A DNA stretch of 64,000 nucleotides from the NCBI RefSeq assembly GCF_008304605.1, contig NZ_PIJY01000004.1, positions 124,001 to 188,000 of the forward strand. Direction: 5' to 3'. The stretch's first letter is position 1; every line of letters begins with the position of its first letter. Source of the stretch: Oceanobacillus polygoni (GTDB lineage: Bacteria; Bacillota; Bacilli; Bacillales; Amphibacillaceae). The position numbers and the translations under genes are program-made. Below the pieces are notes generated by a model that worked only from the letters and a program-made list of their open reading frames with translations, ran no database searches and was not told the DNA's origin. Positions 1-9,127 of this stretch are shown here, piece after piece.

Positions 1-516
1 AACCAGATTTTATCCTTACTCGGCTATGAATTACCACTACAACCAGTTCGAAAAACATTCTCTTGGTTTGATGCAAATGAAGAACTATACCATTCAAAGG
101 CATTCCCTGCTTGGTCCTATGATAATGCAAATGAAACATACTACGGGTTTCCAAGTATTGACGATGCTGGTATCAAAATTGGAAGACATGATGGAGGACA
201 TCCAGTTCAAGCAGAAGAGACACTAGAAACATTTGGTATATATCCAGAAGACGAGCAGGATGTCACGCAATTTGTTAAGCAGCATATGTCTTCTGACTTA
301 AAGCACAGACAAGGCAAGGTTTGCACCTATACAAATACACCAGATGGAGATTTCATAATCGACCGACTTCCAAACTATCAGAATGTCATAACTGCTTGCG
401 GCTTCTCAGGGCATGGATTTAAGTTTAGCAGTGGTGTGGGAGAGCTGTTAAGTCAGATGGTTATTCATGGAAAGAGTTCATTGGATATAGCTTGTTTTTC
501 GTTGGATAGGTTTTAA
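1..516 (+). CDS. Monomeric sarcosine oxidase / N-methyl-L-tryptophan oxidase family, 3' part
   Basis: The reading frame is open from base 1, so only the C-terminal 171 residues are present. The family oxidatively demethylates N-methyl amino acids with covalently bound FAD in the cytoplasm. Two family signatures are visible: a Cys-x-Tyr-Thr-Asn-Thr-Pro-Asp stretch near residue 113, whose Cys matches the covalent FAD attachment site, and CGFSGHGFKFSSGVGELLS near the end. Full-length members have about 375-390 residues, so roughly 200 N-terminal residues lie outside the window. The choice between sarcosine and N-methyltryptophan as substrate cannot be made from this part. The gene is convergent with the tcuA-like gene, with a hairpin between them. 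Confidence 0.85.
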   Translation, partial: NQILSLLGYELPLQPVRKTFSWFDANEELYHSKAFPAWSYDNANETYYGFPSIDDAGIKIGRHDGGHPVQAEETLETFGIYPEDEQDVTQFVKQHMSSDLKHRQGKVCTYTNTPDGDFIIDRLPNYQNVITACGFSGHGFKFSSGVGELLSQMVIHGKSSLDIACFSLDRF

Positions 517-557
517 ATACTTCAATCATATTTGATTTCTAGCTAATTATTAATTAA

Positions 558-594
558 ACAAGGATTCCTAGCAATAGAATGCAGGAATCCTTGT
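558..594. terminator. Hairpin between convergent genes
   Basis: Perfect 12-bp arms (ACAAGGATTCCT and AGGAATCCTTGT) enclose a 13-nt loop and are followed by CTCTTT. The hairpin lies 42 bp after the oxidase stop and 24 bp before the end of the convergent tcuA-like gene. It can serve as a terminator for both. Confidence 0.8.
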
Positions 595-617
595 CTCTTT
601 AAAGTGCCTCATGTCTA

Positions 618-2132
618 TTAATTTTCTTTATGAGTCGCACCCACCGGCTCAAGCACATAACTCGCCGCAGACTCTCCCGCTAACTTGCCAAATACAGCAC
701 CAGACATTAATCCAGATCCTCCTGGATAATTATGATAAAATAATCCACCAACCATTTCACCTGCTGCAAATAACCCTGGAATTGGTGATTGATTTTTATC
801 TAGTGCCTCCCCATTCTCATTGACATGAATTCCTCCAAATGTGAAGGTAATTCCACATGTGACCGGGTAGGCGTAATATGGCGCCTTATTAAATGGAAGT
901 GCCCAATTACTCTTTGCGGGCGTGATGCCCTTTGTTCCTTTTCCATCTTTGATGGCTGGGTTATACTCCCCTTCTTGAACCGCTTGATTATAGTGCTCTA
1001 TCGTTTCTATAAATCTTGCTTTATCAATATTCATATTATCTGCAAGTTCTTCAATTGTATTCGCTTTAATACACGTTGCTTCTTCTAAATTATATTCTAC
1101 TCGCAGCAAAGGACGAACCTGCTCATCAAACAATTGAAATGCTTTTTGTTCTGGCTGGCGCAGCGTTTCTTTTCCATACTTTGCATACGTATAATTTCGA
1201 AAATCTGCTCCCTCATCCACGAAGCGTTCTCCTTTAATATTGACAATTAGTCCAAGTGGATAAGAAGATTTTTTATAAATATCTCCAGGTTTACCATAAT
1301 CCCCGACTCGTGGCGCTTGAAAATCTGTCGTATGCGCATGACAGCCGGAGCAGTCTCCATATGGCTGTGCTCCAACTTCTATCGCCATATCTAAACCATC
1401 ACCTGTGTTGTATTCGCTCCCTCTTACTAATGCCTTTTCCCATTCTTCCCCTAAATATTTGGCTCGTTTTTCTTTGTTTGCTTCAAAGCCTCCGCATGCC
1501 AGCACAACTGATTTTGCAGGAATTTGCTTCTCCTCACCATTCTCCACCACGCTGATACCGCTTACTTTTTTGTTAGCTGTCTGTAAGCCAATAGCTCTCG
1601 TATTATAGCGAATTTCTATACCTAAAGCTTCCGCCTTCTTAATAAGTGCTTCAATAAGACCAATGCCTTTGCGATGTGTTTTTACCGGGAGACCTCCCCA
1701 AAATTGCTGTACTCCACTTTTGTTAAAAGATTGATTCTCGTTTAACTCAAATTGCACTCCTTGTCGCTTCATCCACTGGATCGTATCGTACGACTTGTCA
1801 ACAAGCTGCCGAGCTAAGTTAGGAGCACTCTTTCCTTCTGTCACATTCATAATATCATTATAGTAATCTTCCGTATCATAATCAGGCATATCGATATTTT
1901 GAAAATCTTCGGTGGATAGTTGATTTAATATGGGCTCTAGTGCATCTTTGTTTTGATAGGCAAAACGAATTGCTCCATCTGTGAAAAAGGAATTCCCACC
2001 ACGTTTTTGTTTTGGCCCCCGTTCTAAAATAAGTACATCAGCACCATTTTCTTTTGCCGCAATCGCCGAGCAAAGTGCTGCATTTCCCGTTCCCACAACA
2101 ATTACATCGTAAGCTTTATTTTGGTTACTCAT
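618..2132 (-). CDS. tcuA: FAD-dependent tricarballylate dehydrogenase (TcuA-like)
   Basis: 504 residues of the fumarate reductase/succinate dehydrogenase flavoprotein family. TcuA oxidises tricarballylate to cis-aconitate. An FAD-binding Rossmann motif (GTGNAA) lies at residues 14-19, a dinucleotide-binding ERGPKQKRGGNS stretch follows near residue 38, and the FAD-closing NYPGGSGL motif lies near the C terminus. The start has a good RBS (GGGAGG). No tcuB-like electron-transfer gene is next to it, unlike in Salmonella. The neighbours (isocitrate/isopropylmalate-type dehydrogenase, TctCAB transporter, PrpF) support a tri- or dicarboxylate substrate. The exact substrate is inferred. Confidence 0.8.
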   Translation of the reverse strand: MSNQNKAYDVIVVGTGNAALCSAIAAKENGADVLILERGPKQKRGGNSFFTDGAIRFAYQNKDALEPILNQLSTEDFQNIDMPDYDTEDYYNDIMNVTEGKSAPNLARQLVDKSYDTIQWMKRQGVQFELNENQSFNKSGVQQFWGGLPVKTHRKGIGLIEALIKKAEALGIEIRYNTRAIGLQTANKKVSGISVVENGEEKQIPAKSVVLACGGFEANKEKRAKYLGEEWEKALVRGSEYNTGDGLDMAIEVGAQPYGDCSGCHAHTTDFQAPRVGDYGKPGDIYKKSSYPLGLIVNIKGERFVDEGADFRNYTYAKYGKETLRQPEQKAFQLFDEQVRPLLRVEYNLEEATCIKANTIEELADNMNIDKARFIETIEHYNQAVQEGEYNPAIKDGKGTKGITPAKSNWALPFNKAPYYAYPVTCGITFTFGGIHVNENGEALDKNQSPIPGLFAAGEMVGGLFYHNYPGGSGLMSGAVFGKLAGESAASYVLEPVGATHKEN

Positions 2133-2238
2133 TCTTAATCCTCCCTAGTAAAATTTATCTTCTACGCTCAGTATAGAGCTGATTTTCACATAAATAAAAT
2201 ACTGTTTTTTTAGCGTATTCAATAAATTTATTTTATAA

Positions 2239-3303
2239 CTAGAGAACTCTATTTAAAACTTCAGCAGTAAATGCTTGTGTACCTCTGTCTCCACCTAAAT
2301 CTTTCGTTTTAATTCCGTCCAATAGTGTTCGGTGCAAGCTTTCTTCAATCTTATTACCTACTATCTCTAATCTGCTGTCCCCAAACTTTTCACTCATCCA
2401 TTCGAATAATAGAGCAGTAGAAAGCATCATCCCAATCGGATTAGCAAGGTCTTTTCCTGCAATATCTGGTGCTGATCCATGTGCTGCTTGTGCCATAGCA
2501 ACCTCTTGATTTGCATTTATCGAAGGAGCAAGTCCCAAACTACCAATCAACTCTCCAGTTAAATCGGACAGTATATCTCCGAACATGTTCTCTGTAACAA
2601 TAACGTCAAAATCCTGAATTCGTCGAACAACATGTGCACACATTGCATCCACATGGTAATCGTCAACCTCGACCTCTGGATACTCCCTTGAGATTTCTTT
2701 ACAAATATCTAAAAACATACCCGACCCTATCCGAATGACATTCGCTTTATGCACAATTGTTACTTTCTTCTTACGCTGCATTGATTTTTGAAAGGCTGCA
2801 TGGGCTATCCGTTCAATGGCCTGTCTCGTAAAAACTCCTGTTGTAATTGCAACGTCCTTTGTAACCTGAAATTCCCCGACACCATGGTACATATTGCGAT
2901 CAACATAGAAGCCCTCTGTATTTTCTCGATAGATTACGAGATCTGCTCCTTCTACAACACCCTCGATACTTGGAATGCTTTTAGCCGGACGAATATTCGC
3001 ATATAAATCAAAATGATGACGTAACTCCCCGCTCGGATTACGAATATTTTTGAATTCCTCTGGATAGGAAGCTGAATCATGCGGTCCAAGCACCCATGCA
3101 TGACAATCCTGCAACGCTTTTTTCGTTTCCTCTGGCAATGGATGATTGGCTTCTGCAATGCCTTTCCAGCCAACTAAAAGCGGAACCCACTCCATTTCCA
3201 CATCATGCTTTTCGGTAATCGCTTCGACAAGTCGAATTGTTGCTTTGACAATTTCTGGTCCAATACCGTCTCCTTCTAATACCCCTAGCTTGTATAATGT
3301 CAT
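2239..3303 (-). CDS. Isocitrate/isopropylmalate dehydrogenase family protein
   Basis: 354 residues, the full length for NAD-dependent beta-decarboxylating dehydrogenases, which oxidise 2-hydroxy acids such as isocitrate, 3-isopropylmalate, tartrate or homoisocitrate. GDGIGPE is at residues 10-16, the metal-binding segment NMFGDILSDLTGE is near residue 215, and the nucleotide-binding HGSAPDIAGK is near residue 270. The start is preceded by AGGGGAG. It follows the divergently transcribed LysR gene's unit and precedes the tcuA-like gene on the same strand (106-bp gap), so the two may be co-transcribed. No leucine biosynthesis genes are nearby, which argues for a catabolic role. Substrate unknown. 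Confidence 0.82.
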   Translation of the reverse strand: MTLYKLGVLEGDGIGPEIVKATIRLVEAITEKHDVEMEWVPLLVGWKGIAEANHPLPEETKKALQDCHAWVLGPHDSASYPEEFKNIRNPSGELRHHFDLYANIRPAKSIPSIEGVVEGADLVIYRENTEGFYVDRNMYHGVGEFQVTKDVAITTGVFTRQAIERIAHAAFQKSMQRKKKVTIVHKANVIRIGSGMFLDICKEISREYPEVEVDDYHVDAMCAHVVRRIQDFDVIVTENMFGDILSDLTGELIGSLGLAPSINANQEVAMAQAAHGSAPDIAGKDLANPIGMMLSTALLFEWMSEKFGDSRLEIVGNKIEESLHRTLLDGIKTKDLGGDRGTQAFTAEVLNRVL

Positions 3304-3401
3304 ACGGTCTTCTCCCCTTTTATATCAACGTTTGCTTATACCTTAATCGATTGTTTTATCCATGTCTAATACTTTTTTTCTCATCATTTCGATAAGAAAA
3401 A

Positions 3402-4268
3402 CTAATCTTTCCCATTCCATTCTTTCAAATGATTGACAAACCGATCCACTACAGTTAGATTTTCAAACGATTGATTATACATCAGCCACGTTTCCCTTGT
3501 CACAGGGGTGCCATCTTTGAAACATATTTCCTGCTGGTACAAATCATCATCTTTCTTCAGGCAAATCCCTGGCACAATTGCAAATCCGAAGTCATTTTTA
3601 ACCATTTCCTTACATGTTTCCAGACGATCAACTTCCATTTCTATATTTGCTGGTTCCGAAAATTGATCTGCCCACCAAGCTGTTATACTATCCTTCAATG
3701 AACTGTCCGTACTGTAATTAATCAATCGATACTCCGGTAAAAGGTCTATATTCAATTTTTCTTTGGATATCAGATAGAGTGGTTCTTTTCTTAACAACAC
3801 CTTTTCTCCCTGCCAGCCGCGATCACTCCGCAAAATACCTACATGCACACTTGAGTTATTCAGAAGCTCAATCACCTGTGTACTCCATCCGGTTTTTACA
3901 TTGAATCGTACATTTGGGTAATTTTTAGAGAAGTTCTTTAAAACCTTCGGAAGTAAGTATTGCGCAAAATTACTGGATACACCTATACGTAAGATCCCTG
4001 ATACATCTTCTTCCATATTGCTCATTGTATCCTTCATCAATTGAAGCTGTTTTAACATTTCTTTGGAATACTGAACTAAATATTCACCTTCTGAAGTAAA
4101 ACCTATCCCTTTTTTCGTTTTAAAAAATAATGGTACCCCAAATTCCTCTTCCAAGTTTTTCAAACGATAGCTTAGAGAAGGTTGTGATACATATAATTTT
4201 GCAGCGGTACGTGTCATATTTCTTTGTTCGTAAAGCGTTTTCATTAAAACCCAATCTTTTTGATCCAT
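3402..4268 (-). CDS. LysR-family transcriptional regulator
   Basis: 288 residues with an N-terminal winged helix-turn-helix at about 1-60 (TRTAAKLYVSQPSLSYRLK) and a C-terminal effector-binding domain with the usual substrate-binding-protein fold. It has an AAGGAGG ribosome binding site. The gene is divergent from the tctC-tctA-tctB-prpF operon, with a 157-bp spacer, the classic position for a LysR activator of that operon. The dehydrogenase genes downstream on the same strand may also be targets. The likely inducer is a tri- or dicarboxylate (inference from context). Confidence 0.88.
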   Translation of the reverse strand: MDQKDWVLMKTLYEQRNMTRTAAKLYVSQPSLSYRLKNLEEEFGVPLFFKTKKGIGFTSEGEYLVQYSKEMLKQLQLMKDTMSNMEEDVSGILRIGVSSNFAQYLLPKVLKNFSKNYPNVRFNVKTGWSTQVIELLNNSSVHVGILRSDRGWQGEKVLLRKEPLYLISKEKLNIDLLPEYRLINYSTDSSLKDSITAWWADQFSEPANIEMEVDRLETCKEMVKNDFGFAIVPGICLKKDDDLYQQEICFKDGTPVTRETWLMYNQSFENLTVVDRFVNHLKEWNGKD

Positions 4269-4374
4269 GTTCTCCCTCCTTTTGCTTTATGTTAATTCCA
4301 TTATGGAAGAAGTTCTTATACGTTATCAAGTTTTTTTATGAAGATAAATAAAATATCATTATTTTACTTATGTA

Positions 4375-4390
4375 TTGAAAGCGTTTACTA
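4375..4390 (+). promoter_or_regulatory. cre-like CcpA site upstream of tctC
   Basis: TTGAAAGCGTTTACTA matches the Bacillus cre consensus WTGNAANCGNWWNCAW at all but one position. It lies 36 bp upstream of the proposed tctC start. It suggests repression of the tricarboxylate uptake operon by CcpA when preferred sugars are present, as known for citrate transport genes in Bacillus. Confidence 0.65.
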
Positions 4391-4425
4391 TATTCAATAA
4401 GATAATTCGGAAGGAGATGAATATT

Positions 4426-5541
4426 TTGAAGATACGTCCTATTTTCGTACTAATGCTTATCCTAAGCTGTTTTCTTATGGGCTGCAATACATTGCAGGCA
4501 ACTGGAGGAAATCAAGTAAGCGAAGGAAACAGCTCTTATCAAGGACAAACAATTTCATTTGTTGTACCTTTTCAAGCTGGTGGCGGAACCGATGTTTTTG
4601 CCAGGTTTATGACACCTTACTTTGCAAAGCACATTGAAGGTAAACCTAGAGTTCAAGTTGAAAATATCCCTGGGGGAGCAAGCATTACCGGAACAAATGA
4701 ATATGCTAATTCACGATTGCCAAATGGCTTAAACATTCTTACTTCTAGCGCCTCCTCTCATGTTCCATTTATGCTAGAGCAGTCTTCTGTAGACTATGAT
4801 TTGAATAATTTCACACCGTTAATCGGGGCACCATCTGGTGGTGTTGTTTACACAAAACCCGAACTGGCCGAGGGTGGAATAGAAAATTTAATGTCATTAG
4901 AAGAAGAATTGTTTTATGCCGGTATTTCCCCAACAGGCTTAGATTTAGTAACACTGCTATCATTCGAAGTTCTAAAAATGGATGTAAAAGCTGTTCTTGG
5001 GTATGAAGGACGGGGGCCTTCCCGTGTTGCATTTGAGCAAGGAGAAAGTAACATTGATTACCAAACGACTACTGCCTATAAAAACAGTGTTGAAGCACTT
5101 GTAGAAGAAGGTAGAGCAGTACCTTTGTATAGCTTAGGGCAGATTGATGCGAATGGAGATCTCATCCGGGATCCACAATTCCCTGACCTTCCAACCATTG
5201 AAGAAATCTACGTAGATATCTATGGTGAGAAGCCAAGTGGAGAGGTATGGGATGCTTACAAACAAACAGTAGGTGCTTCTTATACATTGAATAAAGTAAT
5301 TTGGGTGCACAAAGATGCTCCAAGCAGCTACCAGGAATTACTGAAAAAAGGAATGGATGGTTTAATCAATGACAAAGAATTTGCGACCCATTCTGAAGAA
5401 ATCTTAGAGGGGTATGACACGTATGTGGGTGAGGAATTAAATACACAGATTAAACAATCCTTCGCTATCTCCGAGGAAACGAAGCAATGGATTATCGAGT
5501 ATTTACGCACTAATTTTGATATTGATATTAAAAAGCTTTAG
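4426..5541 (+). CDS. tctC: Tripartite tricarboxylate transporter substrate-binding lipoprotein (TctC)
   Basis: Solute receptor of a TctABC-type carrier, anchored outside the cell membrane. The start chosen is TTG at 4426, because AAGGAG (4411-4416) sits 9 nt before it; the ATG at 4417 directly abuts the RBS and an upstream ATG at 4375 has none. The protein then begins with KIRPIF, a hydrophobic stretch and a lipobox ending LMGC. The mature part carries the family motif PFQAGGGTDVFARF and PGGASITGTNEYA, typical of TctC/BugE-like receptors. It is the first gene of an operon with tctA, tctB and prpF. The ligand is probably a tricarboxylate. Confidence 0.87.
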   Translation: MKIRPIFVLMLILSCFLMGCNTLQATGGNQVSEGNSSYQGQTISFVVPFQAGGGTDVFARFMTPYFAKHIEGKPRVQVENIPGGASITGTNEYANSRLPNGLNILTSSASSHVPFMLEQSSVDYDLNNFTPLIGAPSGGVVYTKPELAEGGIENLMSLEEELFYAGISPTGLDLVTLLSFEVLKMDVKAVLGYEGRGPSRVAFEQGESNIDYQTTTAYKNSVEALVEEGRAVPLYSLGQIDANGDLIRDPQFPDLPTIEEIYVDIYGEKPSGEVWDAYKQTVGASYTLNKVIWVHKDAPSSYQELLKKGMDGLINDKEFATHSEEILEGYDTYVGEELNTQIKQSFAISEETKQWIIEYLRTNFDIDIKKL

Positions 5542-5553
5542 GGGGGAAGTTTC

Positions 5554-7038
5554 ATGATCGAAAGTGCAATCGAAGCGCTATTTATTGTATTAGATCCCTC
5601 AAGACTTGTCTATATGTTTATAGGTATCTGTATTGGGGTTGTTGTTGGATTGCTGCCTGGTTTAAGCGGCACAGTAGGCATGTCATTAATGCTTCCTTTT
5701 GTTTTTGGTCTTGAGCCATATGTAGGTATGGCGCTTTTAATTGGAATGATTGCTGTTATTCATACTGGCGACACCTTTCCATCGATTCTTTTAGGGATAC
5801 CCGGAACTTCTGGCTCTCAGGCAACCATAATGGATGGGTTTCCCTTAGCCAAAAGAGGAGAAGCTTCCAGGGCAATGGGTGCTGCCTTCTTTTGTTCCAT
5901 GGTAGGAGGAGTCATTGGTGGAATTGCGCTTTATCTAACAATTCCTTTTGCCAGACCATTAATTACTTCTTTTAGTTCACCAGAATTATTTATGCTAACT
6001 ATGTTAGGACTTAGCATGGCTGGTTTACTAGCTGGTAAATCACCGCTGAAGGGTATCATTTCTGGAATTCTTGGATTACTAATCGGCTCTGTCGGTAGCG
6101 CTCCAGCTGTTCCTGAATACCGTTATACTTTCGACACGTTATATTTGACGCAAGGCGTTTCTTTACCAGTAGTCGCAATGGCTATATTTGCCTTTCCTAT
6201 TATCATAACCATGCTGACAAATAAAGGTAGTGTAGCAAATCACGCAACATTACAAAGCGGAATTTTAAAAGGCGTTATGGATGCATTAAAAAATAAATTC
6301 CTTGTTTTCCGTAGTGCTGTAATTGGCGTTTTAATTGGTTTCATCCCCGGACTAGGCGGTAGTGTTGTCGATTGGATTGCCTATGGAGCTGGCCAAAAGA
6401 CGGTGAAAAACAACCATTTTGGAAAAGGTGATATTCGTGGAGTTATCGCTCCAGAAAGTGCAAACAATGCAAAAGAAGGAGGTTCCTTAGTACCGACATT
6501 ACTTTTCGGGATACCTGGCAGTGGAACAACAGCGATTTTACTAGGTGGGCTAACGCTTATGGGATTAGAAGCTGGACCAAAAATGCTCACTACTGATTTG
6601 TCCGTAACCTTATCGATTGTATGGACATTAGTTTTTGCTAATGTTTTTGGAGCATTGCTATGTATGATTTTAGTTCGGCCGATTTCGAAGATCAGTTTTG
6701 TTCCTGGGGAAAAGATTGTTCCATTCCTCCTTATTTTACTTGTAATCGGTGCCTATCAAAGTACGATGTCTTGGGGAGACCTGATTATCTTTGTCATTAT
6801 TGGTTTGCTTGGCTATGTTATGACAATTTTGGACTGGCCGCGACCACCACTGCTAATCGGTTTTGTACTTGCCCTCCCTGCTGAACGGTATTATTGGATT
6901 TCTATTGAAAGGTATGGTTGGGAATGGATTACAAATCCAATCGTTATTTTCCTTGCTATTATTATCGTCGTACTTCTTTCAGGTGGAGCAATAATGAAAC
7001 GATTCAGCAAGGATTACGAACAAGGAGGAATAAATTAA
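5554..7038 (+). CDS. tctA: Tripartite tricarboxylate transporter large permease (TctA)
   Basis: 494 residues, the usual length for TctA, with about 11-12 membrane segments. The family hallmarks are two repeated glycine/proline-rich loops: GLLPGLSGTVGMS near residue 33 with GIPGTSGSQAT near 88, and GFIPGLGGSVVDW near 262 with GIPGSGTTAILLGG near 322. These loops line the sodium and substrate path in the family. The gene lies 12 bp after tctC and 1 bp before tctB, so translation is probably coupled. A diverged second copy of this transporter is at 58939-60423. Confidence 0.92.
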   Translation: MIESAIEALFIVLDPSRLVYMFIGICIGVVVGLLPGLSGTVGMSLMLPFVFGLEPYVGMALLIGMIAVIHTGDTFPSILLGIPGTSGSQATIMDGFPLAKRGEASRAMGAAFFCSMVGGVIGGIALYLTIPFARPLITSFSSPELFMLTMLGLSMAGLLAGKSPLKGIISGILGLLIGSVGSAPAVPEYRYTFDTLYLTQGVSLPVVAMAIFAFPIIITMLTNKGSVANHATLQSGILKGVMDALKNKFLVFRSAVIGVLIGFIPGLGGSVVDWIAYGAGQKTVKNNHFGKGDIRGVIAPESANNAKEGGSLVPTLLFGIPGSGTTAILLGGLTLMGLEAGPKMLTTDLSVTLSIVWTLVFANVFGALLCMILVRPISKISFVPGEKIVPFLLILLVIGAYQSTMSWGDLIIFVIIGLLGYVMTILDWPRPPLLIGFVLALPAERYYWISIERYGWEWITNPIVIFLAIIIVVLLSGGAIMKRFSKDYEQGGIN

Positions 7039-7039
7039 G

Positions 7040-7483
7040 ATGAACAAAGATTACCTTAATCTCATATTCAGCGGTTTCCTTTTTATCCTATTTACGCTAG
7101 CAATCATTGAAGCCTTAACGTTTAGTAAATTAGCGCAGTTTTTTCCTTTATATATATCCATTGCAGGTTCTGCGTTGACATTAATCTATTTAATTACGGA
7201 GGTTTACAAACTCTATAAACAAAAGGTTAAAGAAGGAGAACAAATTAAAATTCCTTTGCTTACACCACTTCGATATATTGGCTGGATTCTCGGCTATTTA
7301 GTACTCATTTATATTGGGGGATTAATGCTTGCAACAGCAATCTTCTTAATTCTGTTTTTAATCCTTGAATCCAGGATGAATGTTATACACACGGGTATAT
7401 CTGTTATTGCTGTACTTATTGGTATTTCATTATTGAGCTCGGCTCTCGATATATATTGGCCAACAAATTTACTTGGTCTTTAA
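7040..7483 (+). CDS. tctB: Tripartite tricarboxylate transporter small subunit (TctB family)
   Basis: 147 residues with four predicted membrane segments, matching the small, poorly conserved TctB subunit. It begins one base after the tctA stop and is preceded by AAGGAGG inside the tctA end. It is assigned mainly from size, topology and position between tctA and prpF. The order C-A-B differs from the C-B-A order of the second system at 58.9-61.9 kb. Confidence 0.82.
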   Translation: MNKDYLNLIFSGFLFILFTLAIIEALTFSKLAQFFPLYISIAGSALTLIYLITEVYKLYKQKVKEGEQIKIPLLTPLRYIGWILGYLVLIYIGGLMLATAIFLILFLILESRMNVIHTGISVIAVLIGISLLSSALDIYWPTNLLGL

Positions 7484-7500
7484 GACAAGGAGGATGAAAA

Positions 7501-8667
7501 ATGCGAGATTATGAAAAAATACGCTCCGCCATCATACGTGGGGGAACGAGTAAAGGAGTTTTCATTTTAGAAAATGACTTGCCATCAGATCCCGTGACCA
7601 GGGACAGGGTAATTCTATCGATCTATGGCGGGACAGATGAAAGACAGATTGACGGTCTAGGAGGAGCAGATTCCCTTACAAGCAAACTAGCGATTGTCAG
7701 TGTTTCTTCTCGGCCTGACGCTGATATCGATTATACGTTTGGACAGGTTGGAATAGGCACAGGTAAAGTAGATTATAACTCCAATTGCGGAAATATTTTA
7801 AGCGGTGTGGGTCCTTTCGCAATTGATGAAGGCTTAGTTGCTGTCCAGGAACCTTATACAACCGTTAGGATTTTTAACACAAACACGAATGGCATCATCG
7901 AAGCGACAGTGCCTGTTGAGTCTGGAAAATCACAATCAACAGGCGATTACACAATTGATGGCGTACCAGGAGTAGGAGCGAAAATTGTTTTAAACTTTCT
8001 AAATGCTTCCGGAGCAAAAACGGGCAAACTTTTTCCTACTGGAAAGCGAAAAGAAAAACTTCTGACAGAAGCAGGAGTTTTTGAAGTTAGTATTGTTGAC
8101 GTGACAGCACCCGTTGCATTCGTCCATGCACATCAGTTAGGCTTAACAGGTACAGAACTATCCACGGACCTTACGAAAGAACATCTGTGGATGCTTGAAA
8201 AAATTCGTTCAGCAGCTGCCGAAAAACTTGGGTTTGTAAGCAATGCTCATGATGCAACAAAAGAAACACCATCCAGCCCTAAAGTAATCATGGTGTCTCC
8301 TAGTCAACCCTATTCAACTATACACGGAGAGATCATGGAACGTGAGCATATCCATTTGACAGCTCGAGCCATGTCTATGCAAAAAATGCACAAAACCTTC
8401 CCCGTTACAGGTGGACTTTGCACTGCTGCTGCAGCTAAACTAACTGGGACAATCGTTTATGAGTGCTGTAATAATCCAGATGCTGATGAAATCATCATCG
8501 GTCATCCATCTGGTTCCATGGATTTCCTTATTTCATTTACCGATGACGGTCAACATATTCAATTCGAAAAAACTGCTGTTGCAAGAACCTCTCGACGTTT
8601 AATGGAAGGATACGCTTATGTACCTAAGGAATTATTTTGGAATGAAACCGAATCGATTCGTAAATAA
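7501..8667 (+). CDS. PrpF/AcnD-accessory family protein (methylaconitate-type isomerase)
   Basis: 388 residues of the PrpF family, which has a double diaminopimelate-epimerase-like fold and isomerises double bonds in compounds such as 2-methylaconitate, aconitate, 3-methylitaconate or 4-oxalomesaconate. Motifs seen: IRGGTSKGVFI at the N terminus, the first catalytic Cys in YNSNCGNILSGVG near residue 99, and the second in FPVTGGLCTAAAA near residue 308. It is the last gene of the tctCAB operon, followed by a strong hairpin. With TcuA producing aconitate and a beta-decarboxylating dehydrogenase nearby, cis/trans-aconitate isomerisation is a reasonable but unproven role. Confidence 0.85.
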   Translation: MRDYEKIRSAIIRGGTSKGVFILENDLPSDPVTRDRVILSIYGGTDERQIDGLGGADSLTSKLAIVSVSSRPDADIDYTFGQVGIGTGKVDYNSNCGNILSGVGPFAIDEGLVAVQEPYTTVRIFNTNTNGIIEATVPVESGKSQSTGDYTIDGVPGVGAKIVLNFLNASGAKTGKLFPTGKRKEKLLTEAGVFEVSIVDVTAPVAFVHAHQLGLTGTELSTDLTKEHLWMLEKIRSAAAEKLGFVSNAHDATKETPSSPKVIMVSPSQPYSTIHGEIMEREHIHLTARAMSMQKMHKTFPVTGGLCTAAAAKLTGTIVYECCNNPDADEIIIGHPSGSMDFLISFTDDGQHIQFEKTAVARTSRRLMEGYAYVPKELFWNETESIRK

Positions 8668-8699
8668 ATTACTCTATATTTAAAAAGCTTCTCTATCTG

Positions 8700-8745
8700 A
8701 ACTACACCCCAATTGTTAGCATAACCTAACAATTGGGGTGTAGTT
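8700..8745. terminator. Strong palindromic terminator, also a dispersed repeat
   Basis: Perfect 20-bp arms (8700-8719 and 8726-8745) enclose a 6-nt loop, followed by TTTT. It ends the tctCAB-prpF operon. The core (CAATTGTTAG...CTAACAATTGGGGTG) recurs at 40326-40373, so the two belong to one family of mobile or copied hairpins. Confidence 0.88.
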
Positions 8746-8839
8746 TTCATATAAAGTGATAAATCTATACAGAACTAGGTTTTCATTAACTTTGCCTTAC
8801 TACTTAGATGGTTCTTCTGACTAACCTTTTTACATATCT

Positions 8840-9085
8840 TCAAGTAACATAATAGATAATGAAAGCCGCTCCTGTTCCTAACACTCCAAGTCCTACTATT
8901 ACACCGATTAATGCAACAAAATCAAATACAGGAATAAATCCAGCTAACACTCTTAGAAATACAATTTGAAAAGGGGTAATATAAGCGGACGCCCATTTCA
9001 TAAACAAAAAATTAGTCCCCCATATAATTCCTAATGCTAGATAGGCTATATAATAAGTATCAAATTTCAATTGCAAATGTTGCAC
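8840..9085 (-). pseudogene. EamA/DMT transporter remnant with internal deletion
   Basis: 81 residues. The first 50 match the N terminus of EamA drug/metabolite exporters (ALGIIWGTNFLFMKWASAYI, then PFQIVFLRVLAG). The last 28 (LGVLGTGAAFIIYYV) match a segment near the end of the second EamA repeat. Full-length proteins have about 290-300 residues, so some 200 residues are missing at an in-frame junction near residue 52. It cannot form a ten-helix carrier and is best read as a deletion derivative. The RBS is weak. Confidence 0.7.
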
Positions 9086-9127
9086 TTTCTACTTTCCTTT
9101 CATACTTTCTTTTAAAGGGAAGGGAGC

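Noticed and set aside
2239-3303. leuB of leucine biosynthesis
   Set aside because: No leuA, leuC or leuD nearby; the context is carboxylate catabolism, and the same family includes isocitrate and tartrate enzymes.
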